Shown here piece by piece: positions 51,970-61,155 of a DNA stretch of 64,000 bases (positions within the stretch are counted from its first letter, which is position 1; each line of letters starts with the position of its first letter). The stretch lies in the NCBI GenBank assembly GCA_900099715.1, contig FMTG01000008.1, positions 62,001 to 126,000 on the forward strand, read 5' to 3'. This DNA comes from Ruminococcaceae bacterium YRB3002. Lineage in GTDB: Bacteria > Bacillota > Clostridia > Saccharofermentanales > Saccharofermentanaceae. The notes under the pieces are model-generated. The model was not told the origin of the DNA, searched no databases, and saw only the letters and a program-made list of their open reading frames with translations. A program made the position numbers and the translations under genes.

Positions 51970-52296
51970 TCACCTGTCCAAATAACACTTATAATGATCA
52001 CTGCCGTCATATCGAATGATAGGATCATCGGCTAATCCAAACGCTTTTACTATCTGTTCAACAAACTTAGGATCCACATGCGGATTCATATATATCACCG
52101 GTATTCCCTTGCCGTTATAATCAACACGTCCACGGGGATAGTAATCGAATGCCCTGCTGCACTTGGCAGGTTTTACATGTTCCCATAAGAGCTTATGGTT
52201 AAATGTCTTGCCCGACTTGGCAACACCATACTCTGCACCATCTTCATAAATATAAGCCTTGAGTTCATCCCCGATTATCCAGAACACGCCTCTCAT
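51970..52296 (-). CDS. Small hypothetical protein of the AAA+ operon
   Basis: A 108-residue soluble protein: MRGVFWIIGDELKAYIYEDG, KTFNHKLLWEHVKPAKCSRA, then FDYYPRGRVDYNGKGIPVIY. The DYYPRGRV and YMNPH segments look conserved in style, but I cannot name the family. Its ATG overlaps the stop of the SLOG-like remnant by 4 bases, so it was co-translated with it. Expressed from promoter D. Confidence 0.55.
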   Translation of the reverse strand: MRGVFWIIGDELKAYIYEDGAEYGVAKSGKTFNHKLLWEHVKPAKCSRAFDYYPRGRVDYNGKGIPVIYMNPHVDPKFVEQIVKAFGLADDPIIRYDGSDHYKCYLDR

Positions 52297-52501
52297 TTCT
52301 TTATCGTTATAACCTCAAGTCCGCTTTTCTTTGCATACTCTATCGTCTCTTTTGTTCCGCCATCTTGATCCTGAAGACCTCAAGTTCCGTATCACCGATA
52401 AAACCATTACCGGTCTCAACAAAATCACTTATCAATGATACTGCCTGCGCAGAAATGCTGCTTTCTGGGGAGATATACCCGCTAATGTATATTTTAATCA
52501 T
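52293..52501 (-). pseudogene. SLOG/YspA-like small gene, truncated and frameshifted
   Basis: Starts MIKIYISGYISPESSISAQA with an ATGA overlap to the AAA+ gene, the opening strand and loop of SLOG-fold nucleotide binders. After TELEVFRI the frame stops, while another frame gives DGGTKETIEYAKKSGLEVIT and ends at 52293. The GD-GVD middle part is missing, so an internal deletion has disabled it. Confidence 0.5.
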
Positions 52502-54507
52502 GCACAAAACCCCATTCTGATCTTCTCTTTCTTCTGAACCGGCATCTCAATATCGGATGCTACGATCGTCCTTACTTCCTCGCTGCTTACTGAACCGTAA
52601 TCCAGAGATAAAAGTCTTGATGCCTGGGCCATCTTTGCTTTCTCGATGACATTACGAACATATCTGCCGTTCCCGAAATCACAGTCGCTGATAGCTATAC
52701 CAAAAACATCTCTGAGCTTCTCACGTGCATCATCAGCAAGTATAAGACCTTTCTTCTCTGCAATAAGATCAGCGATCATGCAGAGTTCATCAACGCTGTA
52801 ATCATCAAACGGCACATGATATGCTATCCTGGACTTAAGCCCCGGATTTCTCTGAAGAAATTCCTCCATCTTATCAGGATAGCCTGCAAAGATGACTATC
52901 ACATCATCCCTGTTGTTCTCCATCTCCTGAACGATAGTATTAATTGCTTCATCACCAAACATTCCGTTTCTGTTATCTACAAGCGAATAAGCCTCGTCAA
53001 TAAAGAGAACACTTCCCTTTGCTTCCCGGAACTTATCCTTAACTATCTTTGCCGTCCATCCGACATATTTGCCTACCAGGTCACCTCGCCCGCATTCTAT
53101 AAGTCTTCCCCGTGACAGCACTTCATTGTCCCGCATTATCCTCGCGAAAAGCCTCGCTGCACTCGTTTTCGCAGTGCCCGGATTACCTGTGAACACCATG
53201 TGCATAGAAGTACGGTCAAATTGCATTCCCTTATCGGCAAAGACCTTCTGAGCCTTATTGTAGTCAAGTGCCTGATTGATAACATTCTTTGCGCGGTCAA
53301 GACCGATCATCTCCATAAGTTCATCGTAAGCACAGCCTTTGGCTTCTTCCCTGATGACCTTAGTCTTCACAGAATCAATTGATCTATACTGGGGAAACAG
53401 CACATTCTTAAGTTTATCTGAGTACCACAGGTCAAAGGTCTCCTTAAGCTCAGATGCCAGATAACTCTTGCCTTCCTCCACTTTACAGAAAAGCTTCTTA
53501 TCAGTCCTCACATTCCTCTCACGAGCAAGGAGCTTTAGATACTCTGCTGCACTGTCGGCGCTCGCAGGTTCGTCACAAATCTCGATCAGATTGATATAGC
53601 CCAGATGTTCATACAGTTGTTTCTTTGTCTTCTCACACGCCTTAGGGACACACAGTATCGTAAGAACATCGTTAGAGTATTTCTTAACCATCGAACAAAC
53701 CATCTTGATCGTGTCCATGCCGTTAGACGCAAACTCATCATCTTTCTCATTTTTATAGTCGAGATATACTATGACTGTACTGTCGGCACTTGCCTTATAG
53801 AAATTCTCATAAGAAAAGATACTAATATCAGAAATTGGACTTAAGATAATGTTCGAGTATCTTCTGCTCTTAATCCTGTTATAAGCATAAAGACTATTCA
53901 GAAGCACTTCGGTAAGTGCTTTGCTCTCGGAGAAAACTTCATTACATAACAGATAGTGAACGGGATGCCCTGTAACTCTTTTCTTACTGCCGGAAGAAAT
54001 ACGCTTAAGTTCTGCTTCCAGATCAGATCTGGCCATATAACAGCCAGAGCCTTCGATCGAGTTCTGATTACTCTCTTCCTCAAACACATTATCATCATAA
54101 GCGAATTCACGTCCAACCAGGAGTCGGCCATAACGATTGAAACCGAGTCCGACACAATCACCTACTTCCTCACAGCTGGAAATGAATTCATTATTCTCAG
54201 CATATCTAAGAAGTGCTTGTATTCCACTTATCGTTGTTTCTTTTCTATCACAGTTCGTTATTCCTATAGCAAGTCTCTTAATGAAAGCATCAAGATAGTA
54301 ATCTATCTTTGAATCGACCTTACTGATCATACCGATCGTGAGACTATTGCGATGAATGTTAGAAACAAAACAGAACTGCGTGTCCTTCGACTTCTTATAG
54401 ATTTCTACACTTGCCAGTTTATATTCCGAACTGACTTCCCATCTATCTTCAAAGTTCTCATGTATTACCTCAGTATCAAGAGTGCAGGTAACCTTGTAAT
54501 AAAACAT
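52498..54507 (-). CDS. AAA+ ATPase, CbbX/SpoVK-like
   Basis: A 669-residue protein. Residues about 1-380 are a unique N-terminal region (helical, with VIVYLDYKNEKDDEFASNG). The C-terminal 270 residues are an AAA+ domain of the CbbX/SpoVK group: Walker A VFTGNPGTAKTSAARLFARI, Walker B GSVLFIDEAYSLVD, sensor VIFAGYPDKMEEFLQRNPGL and arginine finger GLKSRI. These remodel protein complexes. The start at 54507 is used because GGGAGG precedes it and promoter D lies upstream; the longer frame would begin inside the promoter. It is first in an operon with the SLOG remnant, two hypotheticals and the CX5R phosphatase. Confidence 0.88.
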   Translation of the reverse strand: MFYYKVTCTLDTEVIHENFEDRWEVSSEYKLASVEIYKKSKDTQFCFVSNIHRNSLTIGMISKVDSKIDYYLDAFIKRLAIGITNCDRKETTISGIQALLRYAENNEFISSCEEVGDCVGLGFNRYGRLLVGREFAYDDNVFEEESNQNSIEGSGCYMARSDLEAELKRISSGSKKRVTGHPVHYLLCNEVFSESKALTEVLLNSLYAYNRIKSRRYSNIILSPISDISIFSYENFYKASADSTVIVYLDYKNEKDDEFASNGMDTIKMVCSMVKKYSNDVLTILCVPKACEKTKKQLYEHLGYINLIEICDEPASADSAAEYLKLLARERNVRTDKKLFCKVEEGKSYLASELKETFDLWYSDKLKNVLFPQYRSIDSVKTKVIREEAKGCAYDELMEMIGLDRAKNVINQALDYNKAQKVFADKGMQFDRTSMHMVFTGNPGTAKTSAARLFARIMRDNEVLSRGRLIECGRGDLVGKYVGWTAKIVKDKFREAKGSVLFIDEAYSLVDNRNGMFGDEAINTIVQEMENNRDDVIVIFAGYPDKMEEFLQRNPGLKSRIAYHVPFDDYSVDELCMIADLIAEKKGLILADDAREKLRDVFGIAISDCDFGNGRYVRNVIEKAKMAQASRLLSLDYGSVSSEEVRTIVASDIEMPVQKKEKIRMGFCA

Positions 54508-54553
54508 AAGTAATCCTCCCATAATCTCAGCAGTCTTCGGCTTATCTGCCTTG

Positions 54554-54578
54554 ATTATAGGAGGATGCATGGGTCAAA
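54554..54578 (-). promoter_or_regulatory. WYL-regulon promoter D (AAA+ operon)
   Basis: TTTGACCCA, 10 bp, then -10 TATAAT; predicted leader about 40 bases. Confidence 0.72.
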
Positions 54579-54592
54579 TATGTCGCATCATA

Positions 54593-55189
54593 TCATCTGA
54601 CTCTCTTGAACTTCTCACCTACGTACTTACGTATAGGATTGCCTCTGACGATCTCAGTATGCTTCTGCCATGCGTTATTCAAAGCATCTGCATCGTTATC
54701 TTCCTGCTTTGCCTCCAGAATGCTCTGTAAACGTTTCATAGCGAGGTTCTTATTCTGAACCTGGCTTCTCTCCTCCGTGCATGTTACAACGATGCCTGTG
54801 GGCTTGTGAGTGATCCTTACGCCTGTCTCAACCTTATTCACATGCTGCCCGCCTTTGCCACCGCAGTGCATTGTGGTGATCTCGCAGTCATCAGGATCCA
54901 GTTTGCCTACTTCCTCAGCTTCCTTTACGACATGCACATCGATATACCAGTTCTTGCGCTGATGGCCCGGTCTTATGGTGCTCTTCCACACCCATAAGAC
55001 CGTTCCTTCAAGCGAAGATACATCTTCATCGAATTCCATAACAGCCGACTTGTAACCATGGCCCGAATAATCAGCATTTACTGACACGATGCGTGAACCA
55101 TCAAACTCTTTGAGGAGGGACTTGCAAAGCTTCTCCACTCCGACAGAGCACTCCACGGGTCCCTGTCCTGAACTTATCTGTAATAACAT
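54593..55189 (-). CDS. prfH: Peptide chain release factor homologue PrfH
   Basis: A 198-residue RF-H: a class I release factor shortened at the N-terminus and lacking the stop-codon recognition domain. The catalytic GGQ is at residues 113-115 in [20 protein letters not shown], and the C-terminal [17 protein letters not shown] is typical. PrfH is known to release peptides from ribosomes cut in the 16S decoding centre, so that its partner RtcB can reseal the rRNA. Here rtcB lies 2 bp upstream and both are transcribed together from the inverted-repeat promoter at 56500. Confidence 0.95.
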   Translation of the reverse strand: MLLQISSGQGPVECSVGVEKLCKSLLKEFDGSRIVSVNADYSGHGYKSAVMEFDEDVSSLEGTVLWVWKSTIRPGHQRKNWYIDVHVVKEAEEVGKLDPDDCEITTMHCGGKGGQHVNKVETGVRITHKPTGIVVTCTEERSQVQNKNLAMKRLQSILEAKQEDNDADALNNAWQKHTEIVRGNPIRKYVGEKFKRVR

Positions 55190-55191
55190 AT

Positions 55192-56310
55192 TTACCTCTC
55201 TCTTCCTGCCTTGAAGTTATACACAGGCTTCAAGACTTCCTTAACCTCTACCGTATCCTTGATTACCGGCATGATCTCATCGATCCCACGATAAGCAACC
55301 GGTGCTTCATCCAAAGTATCTGCACTTATGGAAGTGCTGAATATGCCCTTCATGTCTTTCTTAAATGCGGACACGGTATAACCGTTCTGTACTTCAATTC
55401 TTCTGATCTTGCGGCCCGATCCGTGCGGTGCGGAATAGTTCCATTCAGGATTACCTTTGCCTGTCCCGATTATCACTCCGTCACGCATATTGACGGGAAT
55501 TATCACAGGTTCGCCTTCAAGGGCTGAAGCAGCACCTTTACGAAGGATATTTGTACCGTCCGGAAGAGTTGTGATGTAGTTATGAATTGACTCATAACGC
55601 TCTTCTTCCTTCCACTTCATACCCTTCAGGATCTCCTGCAGGATTATCTCTCTGTTGAGAGATGCATAAGAAGTTGCGACCGTAGCATCGTGCAGATAAT
55701 CTTCCATGAGAGGGCCTTCAACATAAGCCGTCTCATAAGGAACATCCCTGCCCATATTAACGAGCCTTCTTCTGGCATTCTCGGTGTAGTAATCAGCCAC
55801 ATCAACGCCCAGGTGACGGCTGCCGGTGTGGATTATAATGTAGTACCCGTCGCATCCTTTATCGACCTCGATGAAGTGATTTCCACCGCCCAAAGTTCCA
55901 AGACTTCTTAACGCCTTATCGACGTTAACAGCACGTATACATCTGAGGTCAGAAATAACATCGAAAGATGCCTTGCCGTGAGGTGTTTTGCGGGTAGCAA
56001 ATCCTGCCGGTACGTTCTCTCGGATAACCTTATCAAGCTTCTGGAACTCGATATTCTTTGCCTTGATCTTAGCCACAAGCATGCCGCATCCGATATCGAT
56101 CCCCATGAGCTGAGGGATTACCTTGTTTGTTACTGTCATGGTAAGACCGATGGGACCGACCTTACCGGGATGGCAGTCCGGCATGATCCTTATCTTTGAG
56201 CCGAGTGATATATCGCTGTCGCAGATCATTTTGATCTGAGCTTTGGCATAATCATCGATGCTCAATGCATAGACTACAGCCTCAGCGTAGTTTCCTTTAA
56301 TAGTGTCCAT
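55192..56310 (-). CDS. rtcB: RNA ligase RtcB (PrfH-associated)
   Basis: A 372-residue 3'-phosphate/5'-OH RNA ligase. Metal and catalytic residues are present: MGIDIGCGM with Asp72 and Cys75, GGGNHFIE at 141-148, HTGSRHLG at 161-168, and the guanylylated-His segment [13 protein letters not shown]. It joins 2',3'-cyclic-phosphate and 5'-OH ends. It is paired with prfH, 2 bp downstream, the known ribosome-repair arrangement. Start at 56310 with GAAAGGAAAGA upstream. A second RtcB (59932) is only about 40% alike by eye, so the two are not a recent duplication. Confidence 0.95.
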   Translation of the reverse strand: MDTIKGNYAEAVVYALSIDDYAKAQIKMICDSDISLGSKIRIMPDCHPGKVGPIGLTMTVTNKVIPQLMGIDIGCGMLVAKIKAKNIEFQKLDKVIRENVPAGFATRKTPHGKASFDVISDLRCIRAVNVDKALRSLGTLGGGNHFIEVDKGCDGYYIIIHTGSRHLGVDVADYYTENARRRLVNMGRDVPYETAYVEGPLMEDYLHDATVATSYASLNREIILQEILKGMKWKEEERYESIHNYITTLPDGTNILRKGAASALEGEPVIIPVNMRDGVIIGTGKGNPEWNYSAPHGSGRKIRRIEVQNGYTVSAFKKDMKGIFSTSISADTLDEAPVAYRGIDEIMPVIKDTVEVKEVLKPVYNFKAGRER

Positions 56311-56499
56311 AATTCTTTCCTTTCGATTTTAGAAAGGGCATGCAAATAGGACCTCAATGAGGTGCATAGTTATGGATCACGCTTGGAATAGATTAAACAG
56401 ATAATTAAGCTACAGAAGCAGATCCTGCACACCCGTTTGTGATGATTCTTGTTTGTAATTCAGTTGTTCTTCGCATTGTCAGGACCTCCTCCCGTTTGA

Positions 56500-56539
56500 T
56501 GTTAGCGCTGATTATACTCGTGCTAACAACTTTATGCAA
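56500..56539 (-). promoter_or_regulatory. rtcB-prfH promoter with -10-embedding inverted repeat
   Basis: -35 TTGCAT (56534-56539), 17-bp spacer, -10 TATAAT (56511-56516). A perfect inverted repeat TGTTAGC/GCTAACA (56500-56528) surrounds the -10. It lacks the WYL motif, so it is under other control. A leader of about 190 bases follows, in which nothing definite is seen. Confidence 0.65.
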
Positions 56540-56948
56540 TACCCGGATAGACTTTTATCCACTTCGCCATTTGCTGACTGCACATGATATTCGAACAATA
56601 CAGGCTTATGTATAAATATCCGCAGAATTCAGCGACCTTTCTGCGGTCACCGGTATCAAGATCGCAGATCTTATCTATACCTAACACTGAACAGATCTCA
56701 TTCAAGCGTTCACAGGAATAAACGCAGCGATCGTGGCATTCTCTCCTCCTTATATCGTCTCGCTTCATGATATAGTCATTACGTTCATCCTTGGGTGTTG
56801 TATAGTAATACATTTGCTGATCAACAACGATGTTAAAATACTCACCCAGGTCCCGTACAAGGCTACGTATCTCGTTACGGTATTGTTCCTTATCAGACAA
56901 TTCTGACTTATCTAATGCTTCAAACAAATACAAGATTGGATTATCCAT
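56532..56948 (-). CDS. Hypothetical protein upstream of rtcB
   Basis: A 138-residue soluble helical protein: MDNPILYLFEALDKSELSDK, VRDLGEYFNIVVDQQMYYYT, then ECHDRCVYSCERLNEICSVL and YISLYCSNIMCSQQMAKWIK. It is notable for five or six cysteines in the second half, perhaps metal-binding. The start at 56948 follows GGTGGTG. It is 18 bp after the gene at 56967, in one operon from promoter G. The rtcB promoter -35 overlaps its stop region. Family not recognised. Confidence 0.5.
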   Translation of the reverse strand: MDNPILYLFEALDKSELSDKEQYRNEIRSLVRDLGEYFNIVVDQQMYYYTTPKDERNDYIMKRDDIRRRECHDRCVYSCERLNEICSVLGIDKICDLDTGDRRKVAEFCGYLYISLYCSNIMCSQQMAKWIKVYPGIA

Positions 56949-56966
56949 TTTCACCACCAAAGATCG

Positions 56967-57704
56967 TTATATGTATTCCAGTATCATCTGTCTTTCACGT
57001 AGTCTGGAACATTTCTCGTAGGCTATTTTTGCCTGCCTCACTTCATCCAATAGTTTCTGACTTTCATCGGTTTCTTGATGACGTCTGTCGATCATATCTC
57101 TATAACCGTCTTCGCCCATCAGATCGGTGAACATTTCTTCAACAGAATCATAATGGTTCAAATTCTCCTCTTTAGCGTTCTCGAATTCCTCAAGATTATC
57201 TAATTCTTCCTGTAACCCTTCCTGGCGGTAACCGGTCCAGGATGCTTCCCACAACACATCTGCTATAACCTTATAGATGTGACTCTGAGTAAACTTGTTA
57301 TCAGCCACAAGGAATCCAAGGATTTCTGAAAACTTGTTAAACATGTATCCATATGCCTCGCAGTTGTCAGGATCTTTGAGCAATTCATCCTTGTAGATCA
57401 ATTCAGTATAAGCAGTAGCAGATAACCAGCCACCACTAAGGACACTGTATGCATAAATAATACCCTGCTTGCCGTCTTCTTGTTCTGTAATCTCAACTCT
57501 CTTGAGATATTCGATGTATTCACGAAGCTGATTAATCTGGTCCTCTGCATAACAGAAAACAGTCACAGACTTTGTTCTTCCATCAGGCTCTCTTAACGGC
57601 TTGCCATAATAGCAAGCATACAGAGTATCACTATGATAATAGTAAAATTCCCTAACCAGTAAGTCAGTATCAAGCGAAATAATATAATCTTTCACTGTCT
57701 TCAT
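56967..57704 (-). CDS. Hypothetical protein of the WYL regulon
   Basis: A 245-residue acidic helical protein: MKTVKDYIISLDTDLLVREF, YAEDQINQLREYIEYLKRVE, then a C-terminal EELDNLEEFENAKEENLNHY and coiled-coil-like end. The style MKTVKDYI...D resembles Clostridial proteins of the DUF6557 type, but that is from memory. Start at 57704 with AAAGGAAC upstream; a longer start 24 bp earlier lacks a site. It is driven by WYL-type promoter G, and followed by the cysteine-rich hypothetical gene. Confidence 0.5.
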   Translation of the reverse strand: MKTVKDYIISLDTDLLVREFYYYHSDTLYACYYGKPLREPDGRTKSVTVFCYAEDQINQLREYIEYLKRVEITEQEDGKQGIIYAYSVLSGGWLSATAYTELIYKDELLKDPDNCEAYGYMFNKFSEILGFLVADNKFTQSHIYKVIADVLWEASWTGYRQEGLQEELDNLEEFENAKEENLNHYDSVEEMFTDLMGEDGYRDMIDRRHQETDESQKLLDEVRQAKIAYEKCSRLRERQMILEYI

Positions 57705-57775
57705 ATCATTGTTCCTTTCAATGTTCAAACGTCAAATGATAATTCATATCAGCGAACCCGTTCTTCTTAAGAATC

Positions 57776-57800
57776 ATTATAGGACCTTGTATGAGTCAGA
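57776..57800 (-). promoter_or_regulatory. WYL-regulon promoter G
   Basis: TCTGACTCA, 10 bp, then -10 TATAAT, 72 bp before the 245-residue hypothetical gene. This copy is the most diverged in its upstream half. Confidence 0.55.
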
Positions 57801-57809
57801 ATTACCCCA

Positions 57810-58370
57810 TCACTGATATTGCGTGTAATCTCTGTCAAACAGTTCTCTCGATATAATCAGATCGAGTTTGTTCTCATCAATCTTCTCGATAATCTTTGCC
57901 CGGAGTCTCGATTTGCCGAACTTAGCATATTTATACTTCAGACATTCGTCTCGTATTCTTGCAAGCTCAGGATACCAGAGAAAACTCATCTTACATTCGA
58001 TCTTGCGCTTGGGATTCCTGGCGGCTTCCTTCACCTATTCAAAGCAGATCTCACCATCTTCTTCAAAGCATGAGATAACACCCCAATACTTTGGAATATG
58101 CTCTTCTATATGCTTCAGATGGCTCTTACCGATCACGACATAATTGTAATCAAAGAATTTGTCGTAATCCCTGATCTGACGCTTAAGGCGTGTATATGAA
58201 TCTGCATCGCTCTTGATCTCCAATCCGGTTATGGCATCATCCGTTACCATCATGACGTCAGCACGTGATCTTCCGATCGTCTTTTCCTCAAAGAAACGGA
58301 CTTTCCCGTATTTAAGATCAAAATATGCAAAGAGAGGTTCTCTCATGTCTTTGTCGAGAAGTTTTTTCAT
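57810..58370 (-). pseudogene. Sce7726-like PD-(D/E)XK nuclease with an in-frame TAG
   Basis: The first part, to a TAG at 58035-58037, reads MKKLLDKDMREPLFAYFDL, then the nuclease core RADVMMVTDDAITGLEIKSD (D...ExK) and YNYVVIGKSHLKHIEEHIPK. The same frame continues directly as VKEAARNPKRKIECKMSFLW and LARIRDECLKYKYAKFGKSR to 57810, matching the normal C-terminus of the Sce7726 family (about 185 residues in all). So one amber codon splits an otherwise intact gene: either a nonsense mutation or read-through. It follows the SLOG-like gene by about 15-30 bp in the rtcB2 operon. Confidence 0.65.
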
Positions 58371-58399
58371 AATTTCAATATACACAATTACATGCGCGC

Positions 58400-59920
58400 T
58401 TAATGGGACTTATCCCATATTTCAATTACCTCTTCATCGCTCAAACCATCTGTCTTAGCCTCAAAAGCCCTCCAGAATTCAAACCCTTTCTCCTCACTCC
58501 CTGCAAGATCCTTACTTATCCTGACCAGGACTTTGTCGTCTTCTGTCAACTCATCCTCTCTAACTGCTCTCAGTCTGTATAACGGCGATAATGGAGGTTC
58601 GTACCAACTCAGCTCAATGTCTTTATAAAAATTCTTGTGCTTAAGTGACGATATAGCCCACCTGTCCGTATAAGGCATCTTGAACAGAACCTGCGGCATA
58701 CAGCAATCGAACTGATCTCTGCCCTCAATGATCAGTGCATGGAAAGGCGGACCGAAAGGTGTGCAGTCGATGTTGACAATATCTCCTGGCTTGAATGGCG
58801 TGGACAGGTTCAGATCAAGCCTTCCTGCGAAGAAATCCTTATTATCCGGCCTGAAGGAAACAACTTCATCCTCTTTATATGCAAGTAGCCTCTCAAACCA
58901 ACAGACCTCACTTTTATATATATAGTAGTTAAACTCATGTGCAGCTTCGGATCCCCAGTCTCCACCTTCATCAGTCCATACTTCGAGCCTGTACCACCAG
59001 TCCACAGGGGATTCTTCATCGGAATCGTCTCTGTCATAATTATCCTCATGTTCTATGCATTTCATCACATTTCTCAAAGATCTGAACAACCCGATCGGAT
59101 ATGATTTCTCATAAAACACATCGGTGTCATACCACTCAATGAAAAGATAGTAAACACCGTTATTCAGCCAGTACTTAGCCCAATTAATATCTGAGATAGC
59201 TTTGCTGATGAACGACCCAAAAGCAAACATATCCTGAATCGTCATTTTAACAAGTTCCATGTCAGATCCATTTTCGATAAGTGAAGATACTTTGCAGAAT
59301 GCTTCGTAATTGAGATTGTTCTTCTTTTGGAGATTCTCAAGCATCTCCCGCTTTTTATTCAATGACACCGGTGCTCTGCTGATTATTTCAGTTATTAGTG
59401 TTTCAGGAAACACGCCTTTATCAAGCAGATAATTGATCATCTGCTCTTCAAATCCACATATCCTGAGAACTTCCTCCATGTCATTAACTGTCCATCCCTC
59501 ACGTTCCGGCACATATGGCATAAACTCATCAACGGAACTTATCTCAATGCATTTTCCTGAAGGCAGATAATACATCCTGCACTTCTTATGCAAAGACAGG
59601 AGAAGCAGAATATTGATGAAAGCCTCCTGACTCTCACCGTCCCAGACAGCGATCATGTGGTCACACTTCCTGAGCATACTGATATAAGCAGGCATTGATG
59701 ACTCGATCTGCGGAATCAGCCTGTTCCTATTGCAGCTTCCCTTCATAACACTTACATTCTCGTATTGCTTATTCCTGCAATATCCGTAAACACGATGGTC
59801 AAAATCAGCACATCCCAAAAGGATGTCACCGCCATCCGCAATGATCCTGTCAATGTCCTTCCAGAACTCATCCGGGAATTGTGTATATCTGATCATAGAT
59901 CCGCAAACATATGTAATCAT
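58400..59920 (-). CDS. Protein with N-terminal SLOG/NDT-like domain, RtcB2 operon
   Basis: A 506-residue soluble protein. Residues 1-125 have a SLOG or nucleoside 2-deoxyribosyltransferase-like fold: MITYVCGSMIRYTQFPDEFW, GDILLGCADFDHRVYGYC, and CDHMIAVWDGESQEAF. SLOG proteins bind or cleave nucleotide ligands in stress signalling. The middle contains helical repeats; the last 180 residues (FKPGDIVNIDCTPFGPPFHA) look like a substrate-binding beta domain, unknown to me. GAGGAG 7 bp upstream, overlapping the rtcB2 stop, fixes the start at 59920. The operon is MPP/CX5R, rtcB2, this gene, nuclease. Confidence 0.6.
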   Translation of the reverse strand: MITYVCGSMIRYTQFPDEFWKDIDRIIADGGDILLGCADFDHRVYGYCRNKQYENVSVMKGSCNRNRLIPQIESSMPAYISMLRKCDHMIAVWDGESQEAFINILLLLSLHKKCRMYYLPSGKCIEISSVDEFMPYVPEREGWTVNDMEEVLRICGFEEQMINYLLDKGVFPETLITEIISRAPVSLNKKREMLENLQKKNNLNYEAFCKVSSLIENGSDMELVKMTIQDMFAFGSFISKAISDINWAKYWLNNGVYYLFIEWYDTDVFYEKSYPIGLFRSLRNVMKCIEHEDNYDRDDSDEESPVDWWYRLEVWTDEGGDWGSEAAHEFNYYIYKSEVCWFERLLAYKEDEVVSFRPDNKDFFAGRLDLNLSTPFKPGDIVNIDCTPFGPPFHALIIEGRDQFDCCMPQVLFKMPYTDRWAISSLKHKNFYKDIELSWYEPPLSPLYRLRAVREDELTEDDKVLVRISKDLAGSEEKGFEFWRAFEAKTDGLSDEEVIEIWDKSH

Positions 59921-59931
59921 AGGGCATCTCC

Positions 59932-61155
59932 TCATTCAGCTGCCTTAAAGTTATATATGGGTTTCATGATATCTATAACGTCAACCGAATCACGGATAAC
60001 ATCAATAATATCATCAAGCGATTTGTAAGCCATTGGGGCTTCATCAAGAGTATCTTCTGATACAGTTGTGGTAAAAACATCCTTCATTGATTCCTGATAC
60101 TCCTTAAGTGACAACGATGCTTTCGCATCGCGGCGCGACATGACTCTCCCTGCACCATGAGGAGCTGAATAATTCCATTCCGGATTACCCCGTCCTACCG
60201 CCAGAACGCTTCCATCACGCATGTTGATCGGTATAAGCACCTTCTCTCCTTTATGTGCAGAAATAGCACCTTTGCGAAGGATCATCTCGTCGGTATTTAT
60301 ATAGTTATGTATCGTATGGAATGCTTCTCCTCCTGTAAGTCCTGCCTGTGCCAGAATGATCTCTGCCATGAGCTCACGGTTGCGTCTCGCAAATGCCTGA
60401 CAGATCTCAACATCATGAAGATACTTATCAAGGAACTCCCCTGTAAGGTAGCAAAGATCAGGCGGATTGGGATGATCATCCCTGATTCTGCCATCAGCTT
60501 TCATAAGCTGCTTCCGAAGCTCAAGTGCAGCACTAATCTCGTTCTTGCGGCCCTGTTCTTTATATGTACGAATGATCTCATCACGTTCCTTCATGTATTC
60601 ATCACAACCACGATCCAGATTCACAGCAATCTTCTGATAATACTCGGCAACCTGTTTGCCGAGATTACGGCTGCCTGAATGAATAACAAGATATCTGGTC
60701 CCGTCACCCGCTACATCTATCTCAATAAAGTGATTGCCGCCGCCAAGTGTTCCAAGGGAACGGACAAGACGCTTAGTGTCCTTTAACTCGCGAAAACAAC
60801 TAAGCACAGTAAGATCAAACGGCTCCTTACGGCCATCCCATACATTCCTCCCTGATGGAATACTATGTGCTGCCACATCAAACAGGGCGAGGTCTATATC
60901 GATCTTTCCGAGAGCCACAGTGTACATACCACAGCCAATATCCACACCGACAACATTAGGAACCACTCTGTCTGTGATAGTCATTGTTGTGCCTATGGTA
61001 CATCCCTTGCCCTTGTGAACATCCGGCATTATCCTGATCTGAGATCCGATCGTGCAATCATTGTCACACATCCTGCGGATCTGCTCTTCAGCACTTTCTT
61101 CAATGGTTTTCGCATAGCATATTGCAGTGTTCTTCTGGCCTTTAATCTCGATCAT
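59932..61155 (-). CDS. rtcB: RNA ligase RtcB, second copy
   Basis: A 407-residue RtcB paralogue with intact sites: [51 protein letters not shown]. It is longer than the PrfH-linked copy through an insertion near residues 170-215 (DEYMKERDEIIRTYKEQGRK). The start at 61155 is chosen because AAGGAGG lies 9 bp upstream. It begins inside the 3' end of the metallophosphoesterase gene (14-bp overlap), so the two are translated together, and it precedes the SLOG-like gene by 11 bp. Not adjacent to a prfH, so its RNA target may be tRNA or another nicked RNA. Confidence 0.95.
   Translation of the reverse strand: MIEIKGQKNTAICYAKTIEESAEEQIRRMCDNDCTIGSQIRIMPDVHKGKGCTIGTTMTITDRVVPNVVGVDIGCGMYTVALGKIDIDLALFDVAAHSIPSGRNVWDGRKEPFDLTVLSCFRELKDTKRLVRSLGTLGGGNHFIEIDVAGDGTRYLVIHSGSRNLGKQVAEYYQKIAVNLDRGCDEYMKERDEIIRTYKEQGRKNEISAALELRKQLMKADGRIRDDHPNPPDLCYLTGEFLDKYLHDVEICQAFARRNRELMAEIILAQAGLTGGEAFHTIHNYINTDEMILRKGAISAHKGEKVLIPINMRDGSVLAVGRGNPEWNYSAPHGAGRVMSRRDAKASLSLKEYQESMKDVFTTTVSEDTLDEAPMAYKSLDDIIDVIRDSVDVIDIMKPIYNFKAAE

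Noticed and set aside
56500-56528. CIRCE (HrcA) operator before rtcB
   Set aside because: The arms recall TTAGCAC/GTGCTAA, but the spacing between the matching halves is 11 bp instead of 13 and the flanking bases differ.
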